64,000 nt of DNA from Sabethes cyaneus (Eukaryota; Arthropoda; Insecta; Diptera; Culicidae), in the NCBI RefSeq assembly GCF_943734655.1, contig NC_071354.1, positions 469,001 to 533,000 of the forward strand, given 5' to 3'. Below are positions 21,219-33,670 of this stretch, piece by piece (position 1 is the stretch's first letter; each line of letters starts with the position of its first letter). The position numbers and the translations under genes are program-made. Under the pieces are notes generated by a model. It did no database searches. It worked only from the letters and a program-made list of their open reading frames with translations, and was not told the origin of the DNA.

Positions 21219-24200
21219 GTACAGGAAGCAGGCAGAAGTGGACCACGCTGCATTCCATGCTTGCTCGAGCAACTAACAACCATGCGAAAAAGATGTAAAC
21301 CGAAGGCTAATTATCGTATCACACTCAACGTGCACGTTGTCAGTATGCACTATGCTCAGCATGTTCGTATAAAGCAAGAAAAAATCCTTCCAAATTAAGT
21401 ACGCAAGATACCATAGGGGATGAAACCTGCCTTCGGTTGGTGTGAATCCCTTGGGGAGATGTAAAGTATGATGGTTTTTGCACGGGTCGTAGCGGTAGGA
21501 TGTAGCAAAGCAAAATTTGCTTTTTGCTCTCTCGGCACGCCTCATACCACACGTTTTCCATCAAACAAAGCCTTTTCCTTTCTGACTTTCTCGGGTTTGA
21601 AAGTCCGCTACCCATAAAGTACATACTTTACGCTGTTCAAATATTTATTGTCGCTGAAAACGGGCGATGTCGGTTAGATGGTTGGTCGACTCTGCACCAA
21701 AACCAAATCACTCTGGTACCTGCGAGGCTTCTGTGTTAGAATAGAGGTACATATAATCATTTTGCTTTTGCGGTTACCGTCTCCAACCCACTGATGAATT
21801 TGTCAGGCAGGGCGCCTTCTTTAAGAAATTACTTCGGCAAAGTGTAGGCGTTGCTAGATTCTTAGCACGTAGAATTTACCGCCGGATGGAGGAGGGTTAC
21901 AGTTTGCACATAAATAAGTTAGTTTGGATAATGTTTTAATGGAAAAGCCACCACATCCGATTAAAAGATCGAGTAAAGGTGGACCATGAAAACAAAATAC
22001 CGCAGGGATATTTAATAGGTAGTAGGATGATGGTGCTATTATTAGTCCTAATTGGTTTATTGGCTTATATTATTGGTCCTATTTTTACTAAAATTATTAA
22101 TATTTACATCATTAAACAAATTTTTCCAAGTTTTTTTTTTTTAATTTAGTGTAAGTTTCATCTAGGATTCAATCAAGAATTTCTAAAAACATGCAATTTA
22201 AATTTAAAAAGTTTCCTTCTAATTTCAAACATCTCTTCATAAACTTTATACACAATATCAACTTATTGGAAAATATACAATATTTACCAAAAAAATTGTA
22301 TATTGGCAACGAGATTGTTCGACCTTCAACTGAGCCCCCCTTGATGGACTTGCCGCTCTAATCTAATCCGATCAAACCTGATGTTACATTTCCAAGAAAA
22401 ACATATTCAATATAATTTTCATGTCAAAATTGTAGAAAAAGTTGTATGAATATTTCCTGTTCAACTTTTCCTATACTATTTACATGAATTCAAGGTAGTT
22501 CGTACGCATACTAATGTGTTTGTTCCAATAACAATCAACTTAAAATCACGTAACTCCCTGTGGACACTTTTACGTGTTTTTTCACGCGAAAAAAACGAGA
22601 GGATTATTTTGAGTGTACCTTCTGGATTTATTTCTATAAGACAATAATTTTTATATTACATTTATGATGATAAATTTGCAAAATAAACGTCGACGGTTAA
22701 CAATATAGTTAAAAAGTGAACTATTATTTTTAAAAAAGGATATAATAACTGAATATAAATAACTTTGACGGCTGCTGTTACAATACAGAAAGGATCACAC
22801 TCAGGGTTTTTTCGCAATACTTAATTTTGTGTAACGAAACAATCATTATGATGTCTGCCTTGTTACAGTCTTCAGAATTGCGTCGTGAACGAACCAACTT
22901 TCAACAATCGATTATCAAGCTATAGTGGAGCAGGTTCTATCGAAAGGCATGTTAAACAATTTATTAACCACTATTGCATGTATTTTCTGTGCTGTTAACG
23001 ATTGTGCCGCTTCCAAACCCACTTTATTTTTAAATTTAATAACAATGAAGTACCTTGGTCAAGAAATTCTACGCAATTCGATTTCATATACTGGGTGTCG
23101 GAAACTATCCTATTTCAGATGGCTCAATACAAAACCCATCCCCAGAAATTTTTCGCTCGCTGTCACATTTCGAAATTAGAATGTAGCAGCTCCGGGACAA
23201 TTTAATTTCGCCTACAGCATGCTCTACAGCAAACAGAAACATGAAGGCACAACTACAATTGGAACCATAGTAGCCAGACTGGTACAACATGCTAATTCCA
23301 ATGACGGTACATCATAATGAGGGAAAAATGCTCTTTTATGAAGGTATATATAATAAACTAAATGATGTTACAATTTGTTTTCATGAGGGTTTTATCCCAT
23401 GAACTATATAACCAGTGAAACGGTGAATATTATGCACAAAAAATGTAAGAATCTGAATTTGATGACAATGAAAAAGTACTAGCATAGTGAAAAGGAAAAC
23501 GACTATGCTCTATTAATGAGTTACTGTAAATTCAAAATAATATTGCATTTGAAATCGAACCGCTGCTATGACATGAATGACGTATGACAGAATACAGCCT
23601 AACCTATACTGTATTTAACGTTTCGCTATTATGCTTCCCGCTCAAAAAAATTCCAATACTTAGTTCTAGAGAAAAAGTCATTAATTAGCAACAATATCTT
23701 TGCACTGCTCGGTATCAATACATTCCACCATACACAACGTCATCTTTCCGATTCAGTGGAAACTAATAGGAACAAAATTGCAGCTTAATTCGCAAAATCA
23801 TAGGAACCAATTTCGGAAAACCATTGCTTCGATTTATTGCATTTGCAATGTTAGCGTATTTCCGGAGCATCGTTGCTCCAGAGCACGGCTCGTCTAGTTT
23901 CTTCGTAACGGAAACCGGATGATGGTGATATCGTAAAAGATTTAGACGAAATTAGTGCAGCGCACCGTGGATCCCCGTGAATGATCGTGACCGAGAATCA
24001 ATACGGTGGCCGATTCTGCACGTCCTTATGTTTGTTTTCGAATTGAGCTTGTTGGTAGATCGTCGGCTCTAGCACGGCTTTAGAACGGTTGCCAAAGGGA
24101 AGCAATCTGATTTTGATAATAGGATTAATTACGTTTTTCGAAATTGGTTTGTCACGAACTGCATTTCCGTGGCCCGCACCCAGGTTGGCGGATGTCGAAT

Positions 24201-24679
24201 AAAGCCAAAAAAGGGAATAAGTTTGTAAAGCTTGGCTGTTTTGCGGTTTGTTGAAGAGGTAAAGAGTTTAGAATCGCATGAACTACGTAGCTATGCTTTA
24301 ATGGAATAGACTGGTTTTGTAGTAGATTACTACATACTGCTCTATTCAGCTATTGCGTGGGTTTTATTATTGAATACTCTATTTGGCTACTATTTGATTT
24401 CCGTTTTGCCGTAGAGTTTACTTATTTTGTCCTATTGTTTATTTACGAGACGTACTTCGGTATAAGTGGTTCAAACACGAGACAGCTCATATGTGTGTTT
24501 ATGTTAATGCTTTTGTTAAAAAAAATATAAAATTGTAAGGTCATATATTTTTAAGAACATATAAAACCTACAAAGTACTTACATTGATAATTTAAAAGTC
24601 CCATTCTATCGTCTATCCATTCACATTCCATTAATTAAAACCATTTCAATAAACTGCATTTTTAAAACATCGTTCGAAA
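21219..24679. other. Unannotated AT-rich DNA
   Basis: I see no supported gene or repeat with clear ends. ORFs at 21273-21624 (minus), 21524-21739, 22925-23205 and 23700-23897 (plus) overlap each other in opposing frames and lack motifs. Confidence 0.45.
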
Positions 24680-24862
24680 TGAACCTTTTTTATTGGGGTG
24701 CATTACATAAAATATTACGATTACATAAAATACTTAAGAGTAACTATCCTATACCATATTGTGTGTTCAATCACAAGTGGTGACTTTTCAACACTATTAA
24801 AATTGCATTATATATTATTTTTATGATTTGTTACGACAATTAAGATTATTTAACAGAAGGGA

Positions 24863-25384
24863 TTAAAACCTACATGTAAGGAAAAAAATAAAATAAAATC
24901 TTAACCTAATATCTAACCTAGCTAACTTATAATCTATAATCATCCCAATAGAGGATTGCAACGATTTTTGTCGGAAATTTGAAATAATTTTGGTTGACAT
25001 AGCTGCTAGGGTTTCAACACCAGTAAGTCTATGTAATGCTAATGTACTAAACCAAGAAGGACGCTTTAAAATCATTTTCAAAATTTTATTTTGAATCCTC
25101 TGAAGACTCTTCTTCCTCGTAATACAACAACTTGACCAAATCGGAACGGCATATAACATTGCCGGTCTAAAAATTTGTTTGTAAATCAATAGTTTATTAT
25201 TCAGACAAAGTCTAGAATTTCTGTTAATGAGAGGATATAAACATCTCATATATTTATTGCATTTTGCTTGTATACTTTCAATGTGTTCTTTAAAAGTAAG
25301 TTTTTTATCATAAAATAATTCCAAATATTTAACTTGGTCAGAAACTTGGTTAGGAAAGGTGGGTACAGCGAACCGCAACGTTAC
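24863..25384 (-). pseudogene. C-terminal remnant of a Jockey-type reverse transcriptase
   Basis: On the minus strand the reading shows NQVSDQVKYLELFYDKKLTF, KEHIESIQAKCNKYMRC, YKQIFRPAMLYAVPIWSSC, then QRIQNKILKMILKRPSWFST and LHRLTGVETL. This is the thumb and C-terminal region of Jockey-group pol (the usual VKYLGV.LD..L.W..HI and IQNK.L....PW patterns). The catalytic RT core is missing; the frame is closed by a stop just upstream of 25384. It is a 5'-truncated insertion or decayed copy, from a family different from the two elements at 1-9 kb. Confidence 0.88.
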
Positions 25385-25513
25385 CTAATCCGCATAAAAA
25401 AATTAATAGAAAATTTTTCAATAGAATATTATTTTGATTTTCTCCCAGATTAAAGTGGCTAAAGTTTATATACCTACGTTGATACGTTTCAATATATCCA
25501 TTATAGTTATTTC

Positions 25514-25615
25514 AAGTAGCACACTTTTATCACATATGGTTGCAGGAGCCAATTGATGATTGATTTCAGTTACAAGTAGGTTGCTGCAACCTAGTGAGAA
25601 ACAAGTGTGCTACTT
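25514..25615. mobile_element. Small MITE (102 bp)
   Basis: Ends aagtagcacactt and (inverted) aagtagcacactt match exactly, and inner segments ggttgcagg and cctgcaacc-like sequences also pair. There is no coding capacity. The target duplication is unclear. Confidence 0.75.
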
Positions 25616-26415
25616 AGAATGCCAAAAATTCATGTTATATATATTGTTGGCGCAATGTCATGTTGGCTCAGGAATACGAATTTTCGCATGTCGAGAAATA
25701 TGCTTAACAATATAAATAGCATCTATTGCAAACTTCTATATGAATAAGTTAATGTTGCGATTTCCTTAGCTTGAATAAAGAGGAACGTTATCGAAACTTC
25801 AATAAGCGTTGCTTTTTCCGCTCTTTGTCCTTCACGTTTTGTCTTTCCTGAGATACTGTTAACACCTTGGTTTCATTACTTACTTCTACTGTTCTCTCCT
25901 GCGATTGTAAAAAACTACCGTTATAAAAAATCGTGGTCAAATGTTATGAACCAAAAACAAGGTATGTGGTAGAGAACCGTTCGTATTGCAAGATTGTCAG
26001 TTGAATAGATATCAACCAGCTTAAAAATTATACCTTGGAGTTTCGTCAAATAACGAGATGTATCATATTGGTCATCTCGGAGTCAACCCTGCAGGGTCAG
26101 ATATGGCCAGTCAAGGCCAGTAGTTTTTTATTTGACTTGGCGGGTAGTTTTTATGACATTTCGAACTGTACTGATTAGTAAACTCAGAACCGATATTTAC
26201 AGGATCACGAGTGATAGTTGGAATTTCAAGTTTGGCCATATGACTAACTAGTTCCGAAATGACCAATCAGAAGACAACTGGCCGTGTCAGTTTTAAATAA
26301 TAAAAAAATATTAATTCAAATCCCAATTCTGCTTCAGGATTAAACCCGACCATATCAGCATTTGTGGCTCAAGCAGCACTTTCTTCACAATCGTTAGGAA
26401 GATTAGTATCATGCC
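25616..26415. other. Unannotated DNA
   Basis: No supported feature. The phrase ggccagtcaaggccagta near 26104 is a short internal duplication. Confidence 0.4.
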
Positions 26416-26488
26416 TGCCACAAAAGACGATCATTAAGACTGTCGCAGTGACCTTTTAACCCAATGCCCTTCTGGCATACAAAAAAAA
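26416..26488 (+). mobile_element. Tiny retroposed 3' end with poly(A)
   Basis: About 73 bp ending cccttctggcatac plus eight A residues. The 7-bp string tcatgcc lies directly before (26409-26415) and after (26489-26495), a likely target-site duplication. The same 3' end, gactgtcgcagtg..ccttttaacccaatgccc, is found inverted at 44982-45039, also tailed and flanked by a duplication. It is therefore the 3' terminus of a poly(A)-tailed retroelement inserted as an extreme 5' truncation. Confidence 0.75.
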
Positions 26489-26495
26489 TCATGCC

Positions 26496-29027
26496 CATCT
26501 TGCCCGTGTCATCATTTACCTGTTGAAAGACTGGAAGGAAAACAAAGAGAACAGGAGGGAAAACCGACCATAACCTCTACAAAAACCGGTTCCGGAACGG
26601 TCAATTCGATTTGCAGTGAACGATTTATGAACATTCCACAGTCACTAATATATGCGATATGTTTATTATCCATGCTTGTGTGTTTGTTTTCACCCTTTTT
26701 ACCTTAAAATTTACTAATTCGAAAAAGTGGGGAAACCCTATATACGGGTAACTTGCAGCATATGAAATACGTGATAGTTTTGTGTTGTGGCAGCTATAAT
26801 TATTTTTCTTCTCTTGTGCTGCAAGGAAAACCTGCTGCTAAAAAAATTTATCTAAAGTAGTCCTACGTGAGCCATGCGGTCATGTTTAACACATAGTCCT
26901 TCTGATTTTTATTACTTTTTATTAAAAACGTAGAATATTTCACATTTAGAAATGCAATCGATGGATGTTAATAGCGGTATTCTCCTAAAAATTAGTAGTA
27001 CTTCCTGGCAAATGAAATCCTGCACAAATTTTTGTTAGTTTGAGTTGTCTAGAATGTAGTTAAATATAGGTCTTATTGCACCACCTTTACACTTCTCCAT
27101 GAGTGAAATGTGGTTGCACAAAGTCGCTGACTGCCGCGAGAATAAAAAATTCATGTTGAGCACTTCATTGAATGACGAATGCGCACTTTTATGTGGCATG
27201 CAATAGGCTGAGTAGTATGACAAACTATTTTCATCATTCGAATATTCCGTCGTTGTTTGCAGGGTTGATAGCGCATATTTGTCACGCAACAGAAAATATT
27301 GAAGCGAAAGGGAAACATTTTTGCACGTTTATTTAGCTTTTGCTCAATGATCAGCTCATCAGTTAGCTTTTTAGTCATTTTCATTCACAAGCATTTGCAT
27401 TTGAGTGTAAGTAGTCAATCTGAATAACAACACAAACACATTTAAACACAAATCCTGTTGATGAATTTAAACCAAATTTATTAGCTTATTAGCTGGTCGA
27501 CAGAGCTGACTTCTGTTAATTTATTGCCATAATCATGGAGACGAATGTATCTATTCAACCGAACATATGGACGCGCCTTGTACTTTGTCGTTATATATAC
27601 CCCCATGTATAATCATAAAGGCGCGTTTTATTCGTAAGAAAAATTTGATTGCTTCAGTAAAATATTTGTCCATTTCTGTTCATTAATATTATCATACTCA
27701 AATATCTGCATTTGAATGTTTTTGTAGAATTCCGTCAATAAGTTGCATTGTTTTAGTTTACCTGAAAAATAGTATTACTAGCTGTCAAACTTGAGTTTCA
27801 AATGACCATCGCATAGAACAATATAAGCAACTTCAACGTCTAAAGAAGCAAGCAGCAATTTAAATTGAATGTAAACGACGTACCATTATTCAGCCCAAAC
27901 AACTCGATAATGCAAAAAGCATATATTCTACGGCATTCTTTTCTTAACCCCAGTACGACAGAGCGCCAGCAAACAACGGAAACAGTAAAACATCCTTGAG
28001 CAAACAAAGAACCATCACATCACACAAGACATTCAGGGGAAACCTATTTTTTGTTGAGTTGCATATTGTATACCATGGTTTGCCTGTTGACTTTGAGTAA
28101 TTACAGCTACCACAACTAGCTTAGTTAGGAGATGCTGCTTCACGAAGAAACGAAGAGCAAACTGACAAGATTTACCATTCTCCTCCTTTTGCTTCTCATG
28201 GGCAATAGAGAACTGCACCGACAATTAGCGTCCACTTTCGCTTCGCCATACAATAAGCACTCGTTCTTTCAACTCTTTCTCTATTTTTCTTTTCAATTGT
28301 AAAAAGGCAACTATGCATAATCTTGGTACGATCTAACTATACTACAGACAGAAACAAATGCTCAGGTCGGGTATCAAAGGCTTTTATTCGAAGCGCAACA
28401 GGATTGTTCTGGCACCTGATACTGACCGGCTTCTCAGGATTTGTTTGTCCATTCTGCCGATGCATCTCGTGAAACAAAAGGTCAAAATTTATTGTATATT
28501 TTTTCTTCTGTGGATTGATAATAGAGACGGCATTATTTAAGTTTGTATGTAATATATCCATATATTTCCGCATAGATACGTAGAATGAACAACATTTTAA
28601 CACATTTAGCAAAAAACCTTGACTAAAATAGCTTTACTAAACTGGTATTAGCATTTCCGTGGAAAATTTAGTGATCGTTTTATTATTGGCTAGCGGATGT
28701 AGTAAACTTCGTACAGCCGCAAATTCTACTGAATGTTATAAATTATAAATTTCGGATGAACTGAGCGAACTGCAAATTTTTAGAAGAGAAATAACTCAAA
28801 GTATATGTTATGCTATATTGTGGGAAGTCGAACCATAAATACAGCCAATTAGTTGGATTTCTTTTTGTTTCTAACAGCTATACTAAAACATTAGTTGGAG
28901 ATAAGAATTCGCAAAAATCCTTAAATTAATTGCAAAATATACGTAGAAAACATGAATTTTTTGAATGTCGATGCACAAAAGTTTCAATAAATGTCCATTT
29001 ATTTTGTAAATTTAATTTTTATAAGGT
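26496..29027. other. Unannotated AT-rich DNA
   Basis: Nothing certain. Minus-strand ORFs at 27289-27035 and 28612-28337 have moderately balanced composition but no clean acceptor/donor pair and no recognised motif. Confidence 0.4.
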
Positions 29028-31268
29028 ACTAGCTGACCCGACAAACTTCGTATTGCCACAAATTAACCTGTGTTGTACATAAATCATGAATCTCGGATGA
29101 TCTTTGTCACTTCTCGAGTTTTGCAAGCCCCCCAGTGGGCGGCGCTTCCGACGGCGGGTCACCGGCAACACTCGCGACCGGCTCGTCCTGAATGATCTAG
29201 TGTTACTATAGATAGTTTTTGTGGTCTTGTTATTGATTAATGTTTTATGGAACAGTCTCGAATTTCTCGAGTTGGATTAGTTTTTGAGTTTCGCAAAAAT
29301 TTCTGTTTTATTTGTATGAGAGTCCATATCCCCCTACCACAGGGGTGAGAGGTCTCTAACTATCATAAAATAAATTCAAGACTCAAAAATCTCCTACATG
29401 CTAAATTTGGTTCCATTTGCTTGATTAGTTCTAAAGTTATGAGCAAATTTGTATTTCGTTTGAATGGGATCCCCCCCCCCCCTCCTAAAAAGGTAAGAAG
29501 TCCTAATTCATCATGGGAAAATGGTTGCCTCCAAAAACACCCACATGCCAAATATGGTTCCATTTGCTTGATTAGTTCTCGAATTATGAGGAAATTTGTA
29601 TTTCATTTGTGTAGAAGCCCCCCCTCTTGAAGTGTGGAAGGATCCTAATTCACCGTAGAAAATATTTTTGCCTCCAAAAACCTCCACATGCCGAATTTGG
29701 TTCTATTTGCTTGATTAGTTCTCGAGTTATGGGGAAATTTGTATTTCATTTGTATTGGAGCCCCCCTCCTAATGTGGGAAGAGGTCCTAATTCATCACAG
29801 AAAAAATTCTTGCCTCCAAAAACACCTACACGCCAAATTTGGTTCCATTTGCTGGATTAGTTCTCGAGTTATGAGGAAATTTGTATTTCGTTTGTATAGG
29901 ACCCCCCCTCCTAAAGTGGGGAGGGGTCCCAATTCATCATTGAAAAAAAAATTGTCTCCAAAAACACACACATGCCAAATTTGGTTCAATTCGCTTGATT
30001 AGTTCTCGAGTTATGAGGAAATTTGTATGGAAGTCCCCCCTCTTAAAGGGGAGAGGAGTTATAATTCCTCTTATAAAGAGGGGAGGGGTCTCAATTCACC
30101 ATAGAATAAATTCTTGTCACCAAAAAAACACCCACATGCCAAATGTTGTTCTATTTGCTTGATTAGTTCTCGAGTTAGGAGGAAATTTGTATTTCATTTG
30201 TATAGGAGCCCCCCCTCTTAGAGTGGGGAGGGGTCCTAATTCACCGTAGAAAATTTTCTTGCCCTCGAAAACCTTCACATGCCAAAGTTGGTTCCATTTG
30301 CTTGATTAGTTCTCGAGTTATGAGGAAATTTGTATGGAAGCCCCCCCTCTTAAAGGGGAGAGGAGTTACAATTCCCCTTATAAAGAGGGAGGGGTCTCAA
30401 TTTACCATAGAATAAATTCTTGTCACCGAAAACACCCACATGCCAAATTTGGTTCTATTTGCTTGATTAGTTCTCGAGTTATGAGGAAATTTGTATTTCA
30501 TTTGTATAGGAGCCCCCCCTCCTAAAGTGGGGAGAGGTTCTGATTCATCATAGAAAACATTCTTGCCTCCAAAAACACCTACATGCCAAATTTGGTTCCA
30601 TTTGCTGGATTAGCTCTCGAGTTATAAGGAAATTTGTATTTCGTTTGTATAGGAGCCCCCCCCCCTCTTAAAGTGGGGAGGGGTCCCAATTCATCATAGA
30701 AAAAAAATTTGTCTTCAAAAACACACACATGCCAAATTTGGTTCCATTTGCTTGATTAGTTCTCGAGTTATGAGGAAATTGGTATTTCATTTGTACAGGA
30801 GCCCCCCCTCTTAAAGTGAGGAGGGGTCCTAATTCAACATAGAAAATTTTCTTGCCCTCGAAAACCTTCACATGCCAAATTTGGTTCCATTTGCTTGATT
30901 AGTTCTCGAGTTATGAGGAAATTTGTATGGAAACCCCGCCTCTTAAAGGGGAGAGGAGTTAAAATTCCCCTTATAAAGAGGGGAGGGGTCTCAAATTACC
31001 CTAGAATAAATTCTTGTCACCGAAAACACCCACATCCCAAATTTGGTTCTATTTGCTTGATTAGTTCTCGAGTTATGCAGAAATTTGTGTTTCATTTGTA
31101 TGGGAGCCCCCCCTCTTAGTGGGGGGAGGGGTCTCTAACCATCACTAAAACCTTTCCTGGCCCCAAAAACCTCTACATGCAAATTTTCACGCCGATTGGT
31201 TCAGTAGTTTTTGATTCTATAAGGAACACAGGACAGACAGACAGAAATCCATTTTTATAGGTATAGAT
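29028..31268 (+). mobile_element. Tandem-monomer element, copy A (about 2.24 kb)
   Basis: The element begins ctagctgacccgacaaactt and ends with gacagacagacag, then ttttataggtatagat. Between a unique 5' leader (to about 29340) and a 3' segment (about 31140-31268) lie about twelve monomers of roughly 140-160 bp. Each carries tgccaaatttggttc, tttgcttgattagttctc, gagttatgaggaaatttgta and a C-run/G-run pair (ccccccctc..ggggagggg) able to fold. Monomers alternate between a long type (tatttcatttgtatagg) and a short type (gtatggaagcc), forming a higher-order repeat. All ORFs inside it are repeat translations. A second copy, inverted, is at 53659-55475. Elements with this start and end are widespread in insects as I recall; the superfamily is not assigned. 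Confidence 0.9.
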
Positions 31269-31792
31269 TTGTTGCGTGCGCAAACAGAATTCAATGCTCT
31301 ATAGAAATTAATCATTTGTCTTTTTTGGTCCACTTTTATCGGCATCGGCTCACCTATATAAGAGGCGCATCCTCACAATTCACACACAGTCGAAATTACA
31401 ATTTGCTACCGATAAGTCCACTATGATGGAATAAATAGTTTTAGTCGTGACGTATTGTTCCTTATTACACCGAAAAGCCAAGCAGCAGCCAGTGACGAAT
31501 TGGTTTCTTATACAGTCCAGAACCTTCAGTCAGTTTGGTTTATCTGACTATCGAAGAGAGTGTCCAGGCGCGGACAGTATTATATCATCTCAATTAGCAT
31601 TTGAATGCCAGGTAGTATAGAATCCTATTCGTTTATACTAAGACTTCTTATGCATATTTTATTCGTTACTGTTCTTCATTTAATTTCTCATTGTCAGAAA
31701 TAAAAGGCTACACAGGATAGTTCAACCATGAATCGATTTTGTGCAACAGAGTAGCTAACGGATATGAGTAAAAAAAGAATTCACACCCAGTG
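31269..31792. other. Unannotated spacer
   Basis: No feature recognised between copy A of the tandem-monomer element and the long-TIR element. Confidence 0.45.
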
Positions 31793-32291
31793 CACAGTGG
31801 TCCAGAAAACTAAATTAGGTGAAATAAATTGTTTACTCAGTAGTCGTTTATTTTAGACTATTTACATGTTAGTAACAAAATCTTAATTTGAGATGCTGCT
31901 TTTTTTTGTCAAGTGCTATTTTATGGTGACCCTTCAATTAACCAAGATCCAGAAATTAAAAAAGACGAGAACGAAACGAGACAAGATAGAGAGATATTCA
32001 CTTGAACAATTTTATAGCTTGAAGTATTTTGAGAAATATTGCGAAAGACGGAATCCCTCTATCTCAAATAGTTTCCATATTAGGGCGTTTTTCCTGAGTT
32101 ATGTTAGGGTGACTCTGATATTTTACGTTTTTTCTAATTTTTAATTTTGCATTTCTCGCAAAACACTTTTTTAGATGATTTTTGAAGTTCAATAAGACAA
32201 AACTTTTAGTGAAAAAAGAAACTGGTTATCTTCTTTACTTCTACACTTATAATTCAAATTATCTTGGAAAGATGCAAGCAGAATTAAAATC

Positions 32292-32604
32292 GGTTTATTG
32301 CGCTTGAAAGAACGCAGTCAAAAAATCAAAAAAAAATTGGGGAGGGGATTTTTGTCTATCTGCAAAAAATCAACTTTAAATATGTAGGGTTTTGCACATA
32401 TAAGAAGATAAAAGTGAACGTGTTGCGCCATAATTCCGAAACATCTTGACTGTTCTTCATCAAGCTTGGCGTACATGTTTCTTGACATAAGTGGATCAGC
32501 ACAGGGGGTTGACAAGTCGATTTATTTGAGATAGATAGAAATCCCCTCTACAATTTTTTTGATATTGTGCACAGAAAACTACGTTCTTTCAAGCGCAATA
32601 AACG
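32292..32604. repeat. Nested hairpin repeat
   Basis: cggtttattgcgcttgaaag (left) and its inverse ctttcaagcgcaataaacgg (right) bracket about 310 bp. Second-level pairing: ggggatttttgtctatct against agatagaaatcccc. It lies inside the loop of the long-TIR element. Confidence 0.75.
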
Positions 32605-32636
32605 GTTGGTTACCCGATCTCCGCTAAGAATGCTCG

Positions 32637-32822
32637 CAATATTTAGGGTAATATTTTTTCGTCATTTAAAGAGTGTATGCGGAAACTGACTGATATTTAA
32701 GTATATTTTTGGAAGTAAAATATTTTGTGTTGCCAAAAATGGATACTTTTGTTGCCAAAATCGAGGCATGCTAAAATCGAGGCATGCTAAAATCGAACCA
32801 TGCCAAATTCGAAATCCCACTG
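32637..32822. mobile_element. TA-type MITE, right part only
   Basis: Matches the right half of the element at 50426-50889: aagtaaaatattttgtgttg, then ttttgttgccaaaatcgagg and the end aaattcgaaatcccactg before TA. A 16-bp unit (aaaatcgaggcatgct) is duplicated in this copy. The left end is missing. Confidence 0.8.
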
Positions 32823-33030
32823 TACTTCAAGCTATAAAATTGCTGAAGTGAATATCTCTCTATATTGTTTCGTTTTGAAGATAATTTCAGAAACTTAGTT
32901 AATTTAAGACTCATGTCAAAAAAGCGGCATCCTAAATTAAGATTTTGTTGCTAACATGTAAATAGTCTAAAATCAACGACTACTGAGTAATCACTTTATT
33001 CCACCTAGTTTGGTTTTCTGGACCATAGTG

Positions 33031-33670
33031 CAGTGAGCGGTCTATCGCATTACATTCTATTAATCGTTATATCCGATGCTTTCTAATCTGTCTTGCCTAA
33101 TCAGATTAAAGCTTGCAACAATACAAGCCTTTCAATGGTGATTTATACTATCCATCGCCACTCTGGCATGGAAACAAGAATATAACCTGCTGTATTTTTT
33201 CACGGTCTTTCAGGAGTAAGGAAGATTAAACAAAAGGAAAAGCATGCAGACGACAAAGGCTTTCTACCGTGTCATGTAGGTGTCACGCAAGAAGATCTTG
33301 ACAAATACATACATACTCATAGATAGAAAAACGAATGAAATGATGAAAGAAATCTTGATACACACATGTCTCGCTTGATTTAGCGACATTTCACTTCACG
33401 CATGAGCTCTGAAAAATTCCCTGGAGCGTTTTTATAAATAAAAGTACACACAATTGCGCACATAACACGACAAATCGAGACAGGTGTTGAGAAAGCCGAT
33501 GGAACTGTAGCGAAGAAAAGGAGATACCTACATAGTACACGTTAAAACATTTTTACCATTCTTCTTTCGCCACCGAAAACTGAAATCCGCACCTTTCCGG
33601 GCAGAATAAAACCCACTTGCAAATAAAAAGTATAAATTTCTGCTTAGGCATGAGGTTGGATTCAGCTTAC
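33031..33670. other. Unannotated DNA
   Basis: No supported feature; on the minus-strand gene hypothesis this is the start of a roughly 15-kb intron. Confidence 0.35.

Larger units (their letters stand above)
31793..33030. mobile_element. Long-terminal-inverted-repeat element with nested insertions
   Basis: The left arm starts cacagtggtccagaaaacta and runs to about 32025. The right arm (about 32825-33030) is its inverse, ending ggttttctggaccatagtg, with roughly 200-230 bp of pairing including tttacatgttagtaacaaaa. The loop holds a smaller hairpin repeat (32292-32604) and a piece of a TA-type MITE (32637-32822). The latter sits exactly at a TA in the right arm. No transposase is visible. The end pattern does not let me name a superfamily. 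Confidence 0.8.

Noticed and set aside
20985..21398. 137-codon ORF as a single gene
   Set aside because: It begins with GTG in a pyrimidine tract and runs past a strong donor; only the 21047-21218 part is kept as a candidate exon.
29363..31119. Series of 63-91 codon ORFs with recurring ICLISSRVMRKFVF
   Set aside because: They are translations of the tandem monomer on both strands, end at different points, and mirror ORFs in copy B; not genes.
29340..31140. CRISPR-like regular repeat spacing
   Set aside because: The repeat units are about 140-160 bp with no unique spacers, in an insect-type genome; this is a satellite-like array.
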